DNA of 64,000 nucleotides from Raphanus sativus (lineage: Eukaryota > Streptophyta > Magnoliopsida > Brassicales > Brassicaceae), in assembly GCF_000801105.2 (NCBI RefSeq), contig NC_079514.1, forward strand, positions 51,381,372 to 51,445,371, written 5' to 3'. Below the pieces are notes generated by a model that was not told the DNA's origin, searched no databases, and saw only the letters and a program-made list of their open reading frames with translations. Positions within the stretch are counted from its first letter, which is position 1. Every line of letters starts with the position of its first letter. Below, piece by piece: positions 35,360-47,393 of the stretch. A program made the translations under genes and the position numbers.

Positions 35360-36692
35360 TGTTGCTCTACGAGTCATGAGTGTTGGTCGTGTGACCTTTG
35401 GGAGTATTTTGCAAGTAAGCGTAAACATGGAGTTTAATTTTTTTCTTTTAAATTGGTCTTTCTTTATTTTTGTATATGGAAGACGAAAGAGAATATATGT
35501 ATCTAATTATATATTTTTTAACAAATAACATTTTTTAGCATTCAATTAAATGATTTTTTATTTTTTAATAGATATAATAATAAATAGATTTGGAGGTAAC
35601 ATTTCAAAAATAAATAGATATTAATTTGGCTATTATTTTTAGAATTTGAAATACAAAAAGCTTGATATTCATTTTAAGTAAGTATCAAATCATTTTCTCT
35701 TTAATTATATGTATATTATATGAACTTAAAATATGTGTAGAATCAATATAAATATTTTAACTAAAATGAGAGATATAAACTAAAAATATAAGGATAAATA
35801 TATATATATACATATGTTCGGTTATCTTTGGATATCCATTCGGATTCAGATATTATCCGTTTGAATATCCAATCTCTCCTAAATCAACACTCGTTCGGAT
35901 ATTTTACTATTTTGGTTCGGATTTCGATTCGAGTTTTTCGGATTGGATTCATATACGTTTTCGGGTATCGGATAGAATGCCTACCCCTATATCAAAAAAA
36001 TAACATAACAATTGATATGGTACATCAGTACATCTCATCAAGAAAGGCAAAAAAAAAAACTCTTGAGAAAATAATCTAACCCGACAGAAAATATGACTAA
36101 CAATTATGATTACAATAGAATCAATGATGAAATCCAAATCTAATATTGGTTAGATAGTGGCAATACACTAACATCAAGCTGATCTTGTTTCGTGTTTGTT
36201 AACAATCGAAGTGATTTCCTACATCACAACGAACTGCAGTCACTTGCATTGCCTAGACGAGAAAAGTTCTCTAGATTAAGATAAAACTTTTTCTTTGGTT
36301 AAAACTGTTCTGGAGAAGATCATTTCCGAAAGGTTTACTCTTGAATCCGTCGATAGTCTGCAATACCCATTACAACAAATAACGGAAAAAGACGAGTATA
36401 TCTCTGATTACAAAAGTCGGTGGAAAACAATAATACCCCAGGAAATTTAAGGGAAAAAAAAATCAAGAATGAAACCATAATACTGGAGAAAAAAGAAAAA
36501 AAATATTATTAGACAAGAAATCCCAGCGCCAGTACTTAAAAACCACCGAGGCAAGATCACAAAAATCTGCTTTTCTCTCTCGCGGCTAGGGTTTACACTC
36601 CTCATTAGAATATTTGTTTACAATCGAACATTTGTTTTTAAAGACCACAAAAATCTAATATGGAAGTCTCTTTTCTATTGTTTTATTTTAAA
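35360..36692. repeat. G-block segment duplicated from the A block
   Basis: Matches 5604-7726 in order and orientation, minus the 761-bp hAT-like insert (empty site AAATATAAG at 35784-35792). No gene. Confidence 0.65.
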
Positions 36693-37847
36693 TCCTCTAT
36701 ATATTAAAAGAGAAACATTTAAAAAGTTATAACCTATAGTTTGTACTAACTAAAAAAATATTTTGCTGAGTTATCACATAATCGGATTGCTAATTTTGCT
36801 TACGTAGCAGCTTAAGAATCAATTAAGGATTTTGTTGGTCCAAAATTAAATTACTAGGAAATGTTATATTATATAGTACATCCATTATAGACCATTCATT
36901 TATCAAATTTATATTTATTATCTATTCTTTCCTTAAATAAAACTTACGGAATTATCTAATGTGATTAAAAAATATATATGATAATCAATAATTTTAAATA
37001 ATAAAGGTTTGCTAATAATCTGTATACTTTCTATCATTTTTAATTCGTTATCATTAAGATACATTATAAAATTANNNNNNNNNNNNNNNNNNNNNNNNNN
37101 NNNNNNNNNNNNNNNNNNNNNNNNNNNNNNNNNNNNNNNNNNNNNNNNNNNNNNNNNNNNNNNNNNNNNNNNNNTTTATTACATAATAACTGATTTCTTA
37201 GTTATTTAATATATACTTATTATTTTATTATTTCGTAATATACAAAAATATAAAATAAGTAATAAATATAAAATATTTATTCGGTACAAGACACATATCT
37301 TAACCTAAGTATGTATCTCTATAATAATTTTAAATCTTAAACATTTCTAAATTTCATGCCAAAACAAAAGAATAAAATGAGAATAAACTTCAAAATCAGT
37401 ATTTATATCGAGCAATAACCAACATGAAAAAAGCGACATAAAAAGAGAAAAATATTGAAGATAGATAGGAATTGGCACGTGAACGTAAACTTCTTATAAC
37501 CATAATTAATTTTTAAATTGTTAAATCATGATATAAAATCGAACTGGAATGGTTTTTTGTAACCAAATAGTATGCTTGAGATTCTTCGATCGATCTAAAC
37601 GTTAGGTTCTTATGAGATAAATAATTTTTTGACACTAAAATATTTTTAAAAATAGGATCAGCTGATCATCAGTAAACAAATGATCATCAGTAAATAAATT
37701 ATGTAATTAACAAAAAATTATTAAAAAATTATTTAAGGACCAAAAGTATTAATTCGATCCAGAATATAAATTTACCCTATTCATACAATATTTTTTAAAC
37801 AATTATCATATATATTCACCATGCGTAAGGTGCATCTCTTATCCTAG
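36693..37847 (+). mobile_element. Non-autonomous Helitron, second copy, with gap
   Basis: The 5' end is A|TCCTCTATATATTAAAAGAG; the 3' end is TTATCCTAG|TT (CTAG 37844-37847). Paralogue of 7727-8962. The middle is interrupted by 100 N. Confidence 0.65.
37075..37174. other. Assembly gap (100 N)
   Basis: Run of 100 undetermined bases inside the second Helitron copy; by comparison with 8100-8700 several hundred bases may be missing. Confidence 0.99.
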
Positions 37848-38490
37848 TTGTAATAGTAAACATGAAATTCTATTGTTTACTTTTAAATTGTTCTTTCTTT
37901 ATTTTTTATATATGGAAGCCGAAAGAGAATATAGGTATCCAATTATATAACTTTTAATAAATAACATTCGTTTTTAAAGACCACAAAAAAGCTAATATGT
38001 CCAAATGATATTGTGTAATGGACAAAACATGCTAAACCTGAAATTGATTGATAACATTATTTGTGGATTGGGAATTTGTTGTCGTTGGGAGATGTCTTCT
38101 TGTCAACCGAAGTCCACATATAATATCCAACTACACCATATAATATTAATTTAGTCTCAAACATAATTTAATTATATACTTTGATTTAGATACATTTTCG
38201 CTGAACTAACAACATTTAAAACGTTTTCTTTGGAGAAGTACTTAATTAACTTAGAGTATATAACCCAAATATAAATAAAATGATAATTATTTAAATTAGA
38301 ATTCCATAATATTAAGATATTCGTCCTGCCAGACACATCCGGTCTATTAAAAAAACTATAAAATAGTTATTTTGACATTTTGACATTTTCATATAATTAA
38401 TTGCTATTTTATCCTTCTAGTTGAAATTGCAACACATAGTTTCTTGAAAGAAACCAAAAACAAAAGTGGTGGTGCACGAACAAGATCAAT
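37848..38490. repeat. End of the G block
   Basis: Matches 8963-9665 (up to GTGCACGAACAAGATC). No gene. The match stops where the gene-H downstream region begins. Confidence 0.6.
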
Positions 38491-38504
38491 GTGCTTTCTT
38501 TCTT

Positions 38505-38715
38505 TTATAGTTTTTTTAATAGACCGGAATCAATTCTCAGAAACCTGATCATCAATGTCAGTGAAATCCGGTTGCTCAGAAGAAGAATTAAATATACATG
38601 TCGTTTGCCATAAAGATGGATAATCTGGGAAAAAAGTTTCGAATCCATGACCCTCAGGATCTTTATGAATCGCCTCAACCACCGGACCACACCATTATGG
38701 TTTTTATTTTGTAGT
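38505..38715 (-). repeat. SINE-like repeat downstream of gene H
   Basis: Same family as 31185-31372 and 50190-50430: on the minus strand GGTGTGGTCCGGTGGTTGAG then GTCATGGATTCGAAAC, a Pol III A/B-box-like pair. Confidence 0.45.
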
Positions 38716-39162
38716 TTACCCACCAGGCTAAAGTCATATACATTTATATATTTTTGTCAAAATGTCACGATCTTTGTTAATTAAGTATAAATGGAGTACT
38801 AAATATAAATAAAGTTGATGGGGAGTACTACTAATTTATATCTACATACGTACAAGTCGCAGCTACGCTAAAATATCACGTTTCCAAATTCCGACAAAAA
38901 GTCTCTTGCAAGAGTTGCATAAACATGGAACGTGAGTTGAAATGTGGAAATTTATTAAAAGACAGATGGGAAAGAATATATATATGTATACCATTCGATC
39001 ACATGTTTCTTATCTAATGACAATGCTCGTGCTTACACAATACAAATACAATACAAATAAAACCCTTTCATATGTTTGCTTTTCTACGTGTTTATATAAT
39101 GTTATTATATTGAATCAAACCTGTGAAACCAAATATTCATACAAAACCGGATAAATCGAAGA

Positions 39163-40540
39163 TTAGGTTATAACAGGACCATGGATTGTGGCTTTGTTGT
39201 CCTTGAAAGCTACACCATGACTAGTAACCACCTCAAATTCCTCAGATTCATTATTTTTGGAAACCTGCCTTCTCAGTTCAACAGAACCACAGTAATCTAC
39301 TAAGTACTTAGTTGCATCTTTGAAGTATTTGCAAAGTATAGTACCTACTCCTCCCCCTGCAAGATTTCCAAAACCCAAAAAAAAAGACGGTTTCAAGATT
39401 AGAGAAATGTTGATTTGAGTTAAAATTATAAGCCATATATAATTTTATTGCTTACAATGAGTGACTAATAACAAATTTTCAGAAGGATACTTGTCTGCAA
39501 GAACCTTCAATGTACTAACATATCGTTCTTTAAAGCCTTCTGCAGATTCTTCCCATTGTGGCAGCTAAACACAACCAACACAGAATCGAGGAAAAATAAT
39601 ATAATAATCAAGATTATACTCAAAGAAACGAAGACAAGATGAAGAAGGTAAAAAATGTCGTTGAGAGAGCACCTCTTTACAAGCCATATCAACATTAATG
39701 TCAACTGTTCCCTCAGGAAACATAGCTTGTAGATCTGAAATCTTGAAATCAAACTTCCCATCTTTGGGAGCAACCTCACTCTTAATAGCCACTGTGTTCA
39801 GTATCTCGCACAATCCAAATTCAATAGCTACCTGAAGCAGAAGAGACATCATAAAGCAAATGCTTCGATATAAATGATCACACTATTGGGGTTCAAATTA
39901 TGTTACTAAGAAATAAAAGTATATATTATGATACATCACCAACATAAGTAAAAAGTAGAAATTACTACGTTCGTTCCATAAACATAGATGTTTTAATTAG
40001 TAACAAAATTGTTTCATAAATTATAGTTTTATATGTTTTTATAAAGTTTATATTATTTAATAATAATAAATTATAAATATCAAAAAATTTGTAAAGCTCA
40101 TTAAACTATTATTATTAATTTAATTTTATTAAAAATAATATTCATATAAAATGATTCATTTGTAATATAAATTTAATGTATTTTCTAATAAATATAAAAT
40201 GTTTAACCTTGAGCGTAGAGTTATCGATGGAAGGCACGTCTTTAGAAGACACAGCGTTGTGATCGAGATCAACAGCTGAAAGAGCGGCCACTACTTCAGC
40301 AGCAGTCTGTATGCAGCGGAGGAAAGGAGAAACAATGACTCGGTGAATCGGAAACCCAACTTGAGATCGGATTCTTTGACCGGTTTGAAAGGCTCGAACC
40401 TTACCGTCGTGAACGAGCGGAGGATCCCACGGTCTCACGGCGGTTAGAACCCAAAGTGGCTCGCAATGGTCGGCTCGATCCCCGTGACGCATCACAATGA
40501 CATTTTGGTGGCCATTGGTGTTTGCTTTAGCTGACTCCAT
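39163..40540 (-). CDS. Histidine-phosphatase (phosphoglycerate-mutase-like) protein H
   Basis: Exons on the minus strand: 40540-40208, 39831-39673, 39564-39456 and 39356-39163; 264 residues with GT-AG introns. RHG 18-20, Arg75, His200-Trp201 (THWGGGVG). Very close to J (50858-52350) and D: same start MESAKANTNG and same MSSKD or VSSKD block. The promoter has the empty site for the Emigrant-like MITE. No sign of decay. It lies in a minus-strand pair with gene I, about 2.6 kb downstream of I's stop, with separate promoters. Confidence 0.85.
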
Positions 40541-40581
40541 TACTCTTTTTCTTTGTGGTTTTTGGTAGAAGCAATTGGATG

Positions 40582-40589
40582 TATTTATA
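40582..40589 (-). promoter_or_regulatory. TATA box of gene H
   Basis: TATAAATA on the minus strand, 41 nt before the ATG, with the shared CATGTATAAATACATCC surroundings. Confidence 0.65.
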
Positions 40590-41917
40590 CATGCAATGAT
40601 CTTTTGCTTTTGGTGTAATAAAGCTTATGATCCACAATAGGAAATTGCATGGAAGAGCTTCATTACACAATAAGTAATTGTTTTTGCATGACTAATTGAA
40701 ATAACTACAAAGTTTACATTAATATATTCAACACCATAAGAAAGTACCAAGCATGAACGATTAAAACGGTATTGAGTTAACATATTCCATTGTTTCTCTG
40801 ATTGTTGGTCCTGGTCTGACCTTTGGAATACGTTAGATGATCATTACACAATAAGTTATTTAGTGTTTTGTTTTAGAAGTGTCACTGAAAATACTACGAT
40901 GTTTACATCTATATAATCCAACATTCATAGAAACCACCAAGAATGAACCGATTAAATAAATAAATCGTTAATTCATAATCGAACTGCATTCATTTTTGGT
41001 CAACTACTACATCTTTTAACTTTCTACAATATATAAATTAAATAATTAAATAAAATCAGTTGCGCAAGAAAAAAAAGCATCTTTAAAATCTTATTTTAAT
41101 CTAATATGACGTGACCTGCTATTAAGTAGTCCAAATAAATGTATAGACGAAAACGAAATGTAGAGAGGTAATAAACAACAAATAAACATTGTCATTAGTC
41201 CGCAACTATTTGGATTTACTGTCAAGATAACATAAGAGCAACTTCAGTGGAGAGATTCTGAAATTGAGTTTCTCAGCCACAAAATATTGTTATCTTAATA
41301 TGCTTTATTATTTAATTAATAAAAATTATTTTATAAGTGACATGGATAAATAGAGTACAAAGGTATATAATATGAGAATTTGTATTTATGTCATTTTCAA
41401 GCGAGAGCTCCTCAGTTCTAATTGCTTTACTGGATTTACTGACTTTTTACTGGTTTTTTCTTACAATTTATTTTTAGCTATCAAGTGAGAACTCCTCGTT
41501 ATATTATAGAATGTTCAGTGATCATCAAAATTTACAATCGAAATAGAATATTTCAGAGATATACTCGATAGTATAACAAAAATAGAAAACATTACAAAAC
41601 AATGAAAGATAGAACCGTTAAGGGGCGTCACACTTACCAATAAAAAAAACCTATGGAGGACTTCCACTTTTATCCATCCCTAAAGCTATTGTTCAAGAGA
41701 ACAATTGATAGTCGAATAAAACGATGTTGATATGCACCTATGAAAAGGTTGGAATGTTGATCACCGAGAATTTTTGGTGAAAAACTCCAGAATCATAAGC
41801 AATGTCGAAAATACGAGTCTTACCTTGGTTTGTTTTAATACTGAAACAAATACGATTAGCCTTAAACCCAATAAAACTTATTAAAAAGATTACGCGAATC
41901 TAAAACTCTGGATTCAC

Positions 41918-42082
41918 CTTTAAAAAATCACTTAGGACAATAGAGTTCGGTGACAGAACGGACGGTTTAATAGGGTTAAAACCTCGGACCTCAACATTAC
42001 TGTGTTGAGGCAAATAAGTTGTAACCAAAAGAAACATGGCATATACTATCATCGTACTTGTTTTGGCTGTGTTAAGAGACAT
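41918..42082 (-). CDS. Possible small secreted peptide ORF
   Basis: An open frame on the minus strand from ATG 42082 encodes 55 residues up to a donor-like AAAG|GTGAAT, or 61 to the next stop. The N-terminus (MSLNTAKTSTMIVYAMFLLV) resembles a signal peptide; the rest is polar (QHSNVEVRGFNPIKPSVLSP). No cysteines, so not defensin-like. The homologous segment in the second copy (53690-53850) has a 1-nt deletion near IVYAM that shifts the frame. A Copia-derived insertion sits immediately upstream of the ATG. It could be chance; family not recognised. Confidence 0.3.
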
Positions 42083-42091
42083 TACGAACCA

Positions 42092-42476
42092 AGACAACCT
42101 GATTGAGTTTGAGATCTTCGGAAGGAGTAGTTGAAGTTTTGTCAAAAAATTTGTCTTCTAGCTATAAGATTTTTACTCTTTTTCTTCTATTACAGTTTTA
42201 TCCCAATTGAGTTTTTTCTAATGAGAGTTTTAACGAAGAGAATCTTATAGCATTTCCAAACTTGATTTGTGTCACATGATCAAATTTGAGGGGGAATTGG
42301 GAGTTTAGAGTAGTGGGTTAATAGAAGGATTTAGCAATTTGAGAAGAGTAAGTGTTAGGACTTTATTTCTTTGAGTTGGTTTGTTTTATTGCTTGTTGCA
42401 CAAGAAACAGGAAACACTAATTGTATAAAAACTTTTTTGATGAATAAAATTTAACATTCATTAAGAAAAAAAAAAT
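42092..42476 (+). mobile_element. Retroposed 3' end of a Copia-type transcript (polyA, 11-bp TSD)
   Basis: ATTACGAACCA is present at 42081-42091 and 42477-42487; the paralogue has a single copy at 53848-53858. The insert contains the Copia 3' signature CCCAATTGAGTTTTTTCTAA...AGAGTTTTAACGA, then a polypurine tract TTTGAGGGGGAATTG and TGGGAGTTTAGAG, apparently the start of an LTR. It ends in an A10 tail after GAATAAAATTTAACATTCAT. An LTR piece ending in polyA between direct repeats is what LINE-type reverse transcription of an LTR-element mRNA would leave. Confidence 0.7.
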
Positions 42477-42487
42477 ATTACGAACCA

Positions 42488-43144
42488 GGTGGATGTGATG
42501 ACAACTGCTGATGAATAGAGTGACGAATCAAAAGCAAGGTTTATGGTCTTTCTAGGAAGTATAAATAAATATTGCAGGATTGTAATAACATGCGACCCGT
42601 TAGCAAGTCTAGATAACAGTTTGAGAAATTCGAATTCCTTCAATATATTTCTTTACATTCTTTTAAATTATATTTAATATATAAGCGAAGTCTAAAGTAG
42701 TGATTGGAAACGAAGAAGATAATATTTCCTCCTTGATCTGTCATGTCGTTTCCACTACTTCTAAAAACGTAAAGTAAGTTGAAACCAATTGCAAATCCTT
42801 GAAAGTAATCGTATTTTAAATGGCCTGCAAACTCCCTCAAGATTATGGAGGCAATGAATATTGCAAGTCCAAGAAAGAGCTTCTGATTTTAGTGTCTCTC
42901 CCTGATGAGAAGTGCAAGTAGGGTCTATTCAACATATATATGGCCCTAGGTCATTTTGCCCCTTGATTAAAATTTAAAAATAGATTACATGAGCGGAAAA
43001 TGGGGGAAATGAAAAAATGAAAAAAATAAAATAAATAAATATAGAGATCGAACCATAAATGCGTGTTTGAGATTTTGTGGGAAAGAAGGAAAACAGATTG
43101 AACCATGTTCGATCTTTCAGTGAATTTTTATATTACAAAACCAG
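42488..43144. other. Intergenic DNA between genes I and H
   Basis: No gene supported. Collinear with 53859-54949; the second copy has about 430 extra bases (54331-54770). Confidence 0.5.
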
Positions 43145-44534
43145 CTAAATAGGAGATTTGATTGTAAGAGGACCATGGACTGGAAGCTTGTTGTCTTTGA
43201 AAGCTACACCATGACTAGTAACCACCTCAAATTCCTCAGAGTCACCAAATGCATCATTATACGGAACCTGCCTTCTCAGTTCAACACAACCACAGTAATC
43301 TACTAAGTACTTAGTTGCGTCTTTGAAGTATTTGTAAAGCATAGAACTTACACCTCCCCCTGCAATTTCCCAACCAATAAAAAAGGGTCTCAAGATTAGA
43401 GAAATGTCGATTTTGAGTTAAAACTAAAAAGCCATAATGTTTTTGCTTACAATGGGTGACTAGTAACAAATTCTCTGAAGGATACTTCTCTGCAAGAAAC
43501 TTCAATGTATGAACATATCGTTCTTTGAAGTCTTGCACAGATTCTCCCCATTGTGGCAACTAAACACGACCAACATCAGAATCGAGGAAAATGTATATAA
43601 TATTAAGATTATAAATTTATAACCAATTGTCGTAGAGAGAGCACCTCTTTATAGGCCATGTCCACATTGTGATCAAATGTTCCCACAGGAAACATAGCTT
43701 CAAGATCTGAAAACTCGAAATCAAACTTCCCATCTTTGGGAACAACCTCACTCTTAATAGCCACTGTGTTCAGTGTCTCGCACAATCCAAATTCGATAGC
43801 TACCTGAAGCAAAGGAGACAAGGCATAAAGCATCCCAAATACTTCAATACAAACTATCAACAGAGTTTTTGAAGTTTCATCTAACAAAATTAATTAGTAA
43901 ATATTTCATTATTCAACATATATAAGTACTTTGTGGGTTAATACTCCTTCTGTCCGTTTACAACTCACATATAAGTACTTTGTGGGCATATATTATTTTT
44001 AGGTCTACCATTCATATACACATATTCAGAGACTCAAACTATTAGGTTTTGACCAACATTAGTAAAAAGTAAAAGTATCTGTTATGATACTTCACTTTTT
44101 TTTTCTTTTTTTTAACTTCTTTTTATGATACTTCACTAATATTAGTAAAAAGTAAAAAAGAGAACTACTACTATATTACACTATACAGAATTATAGTGTT
44201 ATTGTCTAACCTTGAGGTTAGAGTTATCGATGGAAGGCACGTCTTTAGAAGACATAGCGTTGTCGATGGTTGAGAGACCGGCGATGACTTCGGCAGCGGT
44301 CTGGATACAGCGGAGGAAAGGAGAGACAAATACTCGATGAATCGGAAACTCAATCTGAGATCGGATTCGTTGACCTGTTTGAAATGCTCGAACCTTACCA
44401 TTGTGAACGAGCGGAGGATCCCACGGTCTCTCAGCGGTTAACACCCAGTGTGGCTCGCAATGGTCAAGTCGATCACCGTGACGCATCACGATAACATTTT
44501 GGTGGCCATTCATGTTTGATTTAGCAGACTCCAT
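43145..44534 (-). CDS. Histidine-phosphatase (phosphoglycerate-mutase-like) protein I (clade 2)
   Basis: Exons on the minus strand: 44534-44211, 43803-43645, 43559-43451 and 43359-43145; 268 residues. RHG 18-20, the SPFLRC arginine, and His197-Trp198 (THWGGGVS). The last exon is 21 nt longer than in H and J: it has an insertion after RRQV (PYNDAFGD) and ends in KSPI. An upstream in-frame ATG at 44571-44573 would add 13 residues, but it lies only 4 nt after the TATA box (44577-44584), so MES at 44534 is the likely start. Its close duplicate is K. Confidence 0.85.
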
Positions 44535-44576
44535 GATTTTTTTCTGTGTGGTCTTTGCTAGTAGACACGGCAAAGA

Positions 44577-44584
44577 TATTTATA
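44577..44584 (-). promoter_or_regulatory. TATA box of gene I
   Basis: TATAAATA on the minus strand, 42 nt before the chosen ATG. It excludes the upstream in-frame ATG from a transcript starting about 30 nt downstream. Confidence 0.6.
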
Positions 44585-44639
44585 CATGCAATGATCTTTC
44601 TTTTTTTTTTTGTTTTTTTTTCTTGAACACCTTTTTTTG

Positions 44640-45290
44640 TTGTAATCAAGTTTGTAACGAAGTGGTGTCTTCACGAGGAATTTTATTCCATAATAGGAAA
44701 TTGCGTGGAAGATCATCATTACACAAAAGGTTATTAAATTCTTGTTTTTACATGACTCACTGAAATTACTACGAAGTTACATCTATCTGAATCCAAAATT
44801 ATTAGAAACTACTAAGAACTAACCGGTTAAATAAATTAAAATAAATAAATCGTTGATTGAAACTGCATTACACCTTTTAGGCATTTGTATCGGTGGCTCT
44901 CTCTCCCCTTCACTAATTTATTTTCCAATCATATAATTTAACAGAAACATAGTTGTGAGAGCAATCCAAAACAAAAGCATGATGTTTTTATAAGATTTGT
45001 TCATTCGTTCACAAGTGCAATCTCTAAAGACTACATCCGATATCTTTCAGCGTTTATTGCTGAGCCTTGTCAAATCTGACATATATTGTTAGTTTTGTTG
45101 TAATTTCCAGTGGTTTATCATCAGGGATGAGGACTATCTGATGTTTGAAACAAATCTTATAAAATTTGTTATGGAAACAACGACCACTAGATAAACCACC
45201 ATGGATTTAAGATGCAGAATATAATATAGAGATAGAAGCAAGATGCAGAAAAAGAAAACACACAATACAAGATATAGTCTCTTTATTGTG
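44640..45290. other. Upstream region of gene I
   Basis: Collinear with 56575-57250. No gene supported. Confidence 0.45.
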
Positions 45291-45303
45291 TGGTGATATT
45301 GGT

Positions 45304-46164
45304 GCTTTTTTTTTTGGAACTCATTCATTAAATAAAAAAAGGTTAGTTGGGAGCATTAAGAGCATCCACAATCACCAAAGGTTCAGCTACAACCAGGGCA
45401 GCTTTTGCCAATCTATCAGCCACAAAGTTCCTGTCTCGTGGAATCCAAACGAACAAGATAGATTCAAAAGCAGAAACAAGTTTTAAAATATCAGAGACTA
45501 TAACATGTATCTCTGCACTTCCCGAACCCGAGTTAACACACGTCATAAGCTGCGTCATAAGCTGCGAGGAATCAGATTCAAACCGCAGGTGCTGCATCTC
45601 CATTCGTCTACACGTGAGGACCGCTTCTCTTAGAGCCAAGCTCTCCGCCATTAGTGGTGAGCCAACAAACTCCCGATGCTGTTGATGGTTCTGTTCTTGT
45701 GGAGCTAGGACTGTCCATCCAAGGCCTGCAACGTTTCTTCTTGCGCACCACGCAGCATCTGAGCGTACAACGACTACACCCGGTTCTTCTACCACTTCCT
45801 GTCTACTCTTCCTAGTAGGTTGCAACGTCTCTGTTTTACTATCACGGCTCCATTCTCGAGCTAGTTTGATGGCTGTAGATAGAGTATCCTCAGGAGTCGT
45901 GGAGAAGCCATCAAAGAAGAAAGAGTTGCGCGCTCTCCACAATGACCATAGGATCCAGAGGAAGAGTGAATCAGCAGAGACACCAGCCGGTGGTAAGCAC
46001 GTTTGAATGCTGAATGAGGGCCAATCGGTAAACAAATCTGTTATTCCGCTGTAATCCATATCGGTGATGAAGGGAGCTAGTTGCCAAACCTCCTGCGGGT
46101 ACCGACATTGGAAGAACAGATGAGTAATTGGTACAACTATTGAAAATTGGTAAGCACGTTTGAA
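45304..46164 (-). mobile_element. 5'-truncated LINE fragment (zf-RVT end plus RNase H), with 13-bp TSD
   Basis: TGGTGATATTGGT is repeated at 45291-45303 and 46165-46177, while the paralogue has a single copy at about 57481-57495. The plus strand starts with a T-run (the polyA tail of a minus-strand element). The open frame 46185-45343 reads a zf-RVT end (THLFFQCRYPQEVW), a linker with WILWSLWRARN, and RNase H with catalytic residues in VVVRSDAAW, LMAESLALREAV, FESDSSQLM and WIPRDRNFVADRLAKAA. The 5' junction carries filler copied from inside the element and from the target. The RNase H is intact but lacks RT. Confidence 0.85.
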
Positions 46165-46499
46165 TGGTGATATTGGTACAATCATTGAAAATTGGCCGTT
46201 CCAATTTTTATTTTTACTTTTGAATCAATACACTATATTTTAAACCAAAAATATATATAGATTTAAATTAGAATATGACCAATATAATACAACAAAGAGA
46301 ATCGATGTTTATAATACGACAAATTTGAAGATTGCAAAAAACTAATAGAGTTTTTACTCTATTAATCAAGATTTCTCAAAGAAAATCATCTTCTCAAGTT
46401 ATTCTCTGTAACTAACGTTTTATGTATCATTTTATCTATTATTGTTTGTTGTATTTTGTATTTGTATAATTTGTTTAGAATCTAATTAATAAATTTATG

Positions 46500-47050
46500 T
46501 TAAAAAAGCATTAACATGGGAATGGTACTACAATCTAATGCCACTTTAGATACATAGGAATGTAGTCTCTTTTAGGTGAATTTTTTTTCACAAGGAAACT
46601 GCGAGGAAGATCATTACATGAAAGTGATAAAAGTTTTGTTTTTACATGACCCATTAAAATTACAAGAAAAAAAAAACTTTAAAAGGGCAAATACTGCGAA
46701 GTTTACATTTATATGATCCACTGATCCAGCATCATCGGAAACCACCAGGATGACTAATGAACCGGCGGGAACCGGCATCAAATAATCGGGTCTTGGACAC
46801 CTAGTTACATTTATATGATCCAAACATTTTCAGAAACCATCAAGAATGAACCGGCTACATCAAATAATCCGGTCTTGGGCCTAGCTGGAAATAATCAGCC
46901 CATTATGTTTCCTTTCGTTATGAACCAAAATAAAACTGTATGGCCCACATTACGTCAACATTTGGACATATTTCGGGTCCACGTCAGACGAAGTCAGACC
47001 AATCTAGAATCTCTTGCAGAACACAACTGAAAAGATACGATCTTCTTTTG
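46500..47050. other. Junction region before the DUF761 gene
   Basis: A segment of about 100 bp with TTACATTTATATGATCC and CATCAAATAATC..GGTCTTGG is present twice (46705-46800 and 46804-46880). The first copy and its border match 63324-63445, so the edge of the large duplication lies near 46830. No gene. Confidence 0.5.
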
Positions 47051-47158
47051 TTCTAATGTTAAAAAAATCTCAACCGAGGTCGAATGCTTCGCGTAGCAGA
47101 TAACGACAAGGTCAATTCCGTAAATCTCGACAACGGACTTTCCGACAAGCAGCTTCTT

Positions 47159-47160
<2 letters not shown>

Positions 47161-47194
<34 letters not shown>
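47161..47194. repeat. CT microsatellite in the 5' leader
   Basis: About 17 uninterrupted CT units, 200 nt upstream of the DUF761 gene start; typical of plant 5' untranslated regions. Confidence 0.9.
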
Positions 47195-47197
<3 letters not shown>

Positions 47198-47393
47198 TCC
47201 TTTAAGCTGTTGCAGATAGTTTGCATTCTCACTCTTTGTCTGAACAAAACACAAACTTTAATGTTAGATCTGTCTTTTACGTCGCTACGAAGTCTTCTTT
47301 CCTTCCTCCACATACCTTACTCACTATCACATCAAAGCCCTAAACAACACTTCTTCTTCTTCTCCTTCTTTCACTCGAGATCTCAAAATCAAA

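Larger units (their letters stand above)
38498..46830. repeat. Direct segmental duplication, copy 1 (genes H and I)
   Basis: Nearly collinear with 50180-58055 plus 63324-63445. Both copies carry a clade-1 phosphatase gene, a small-peptide-like ORF and a clade-2 phosphatase gene, all on the minus strand. Differences are discrete insertions (described separately) plus scattered substitutions. Confidence 0.8.

Noticed and set aside
44535..44573. Upstream in-frame ATG of genes I and K (MPCLLAKTTQKKI extension)
   Set aside because: It lies 4 nt from the TATA box, before any plausible transcription start, and other copies start at MES.
45347..45685. Plus-strand ORF of 112 residues
   Set aside because: Antisense shadow of the LINE RNase H frame.
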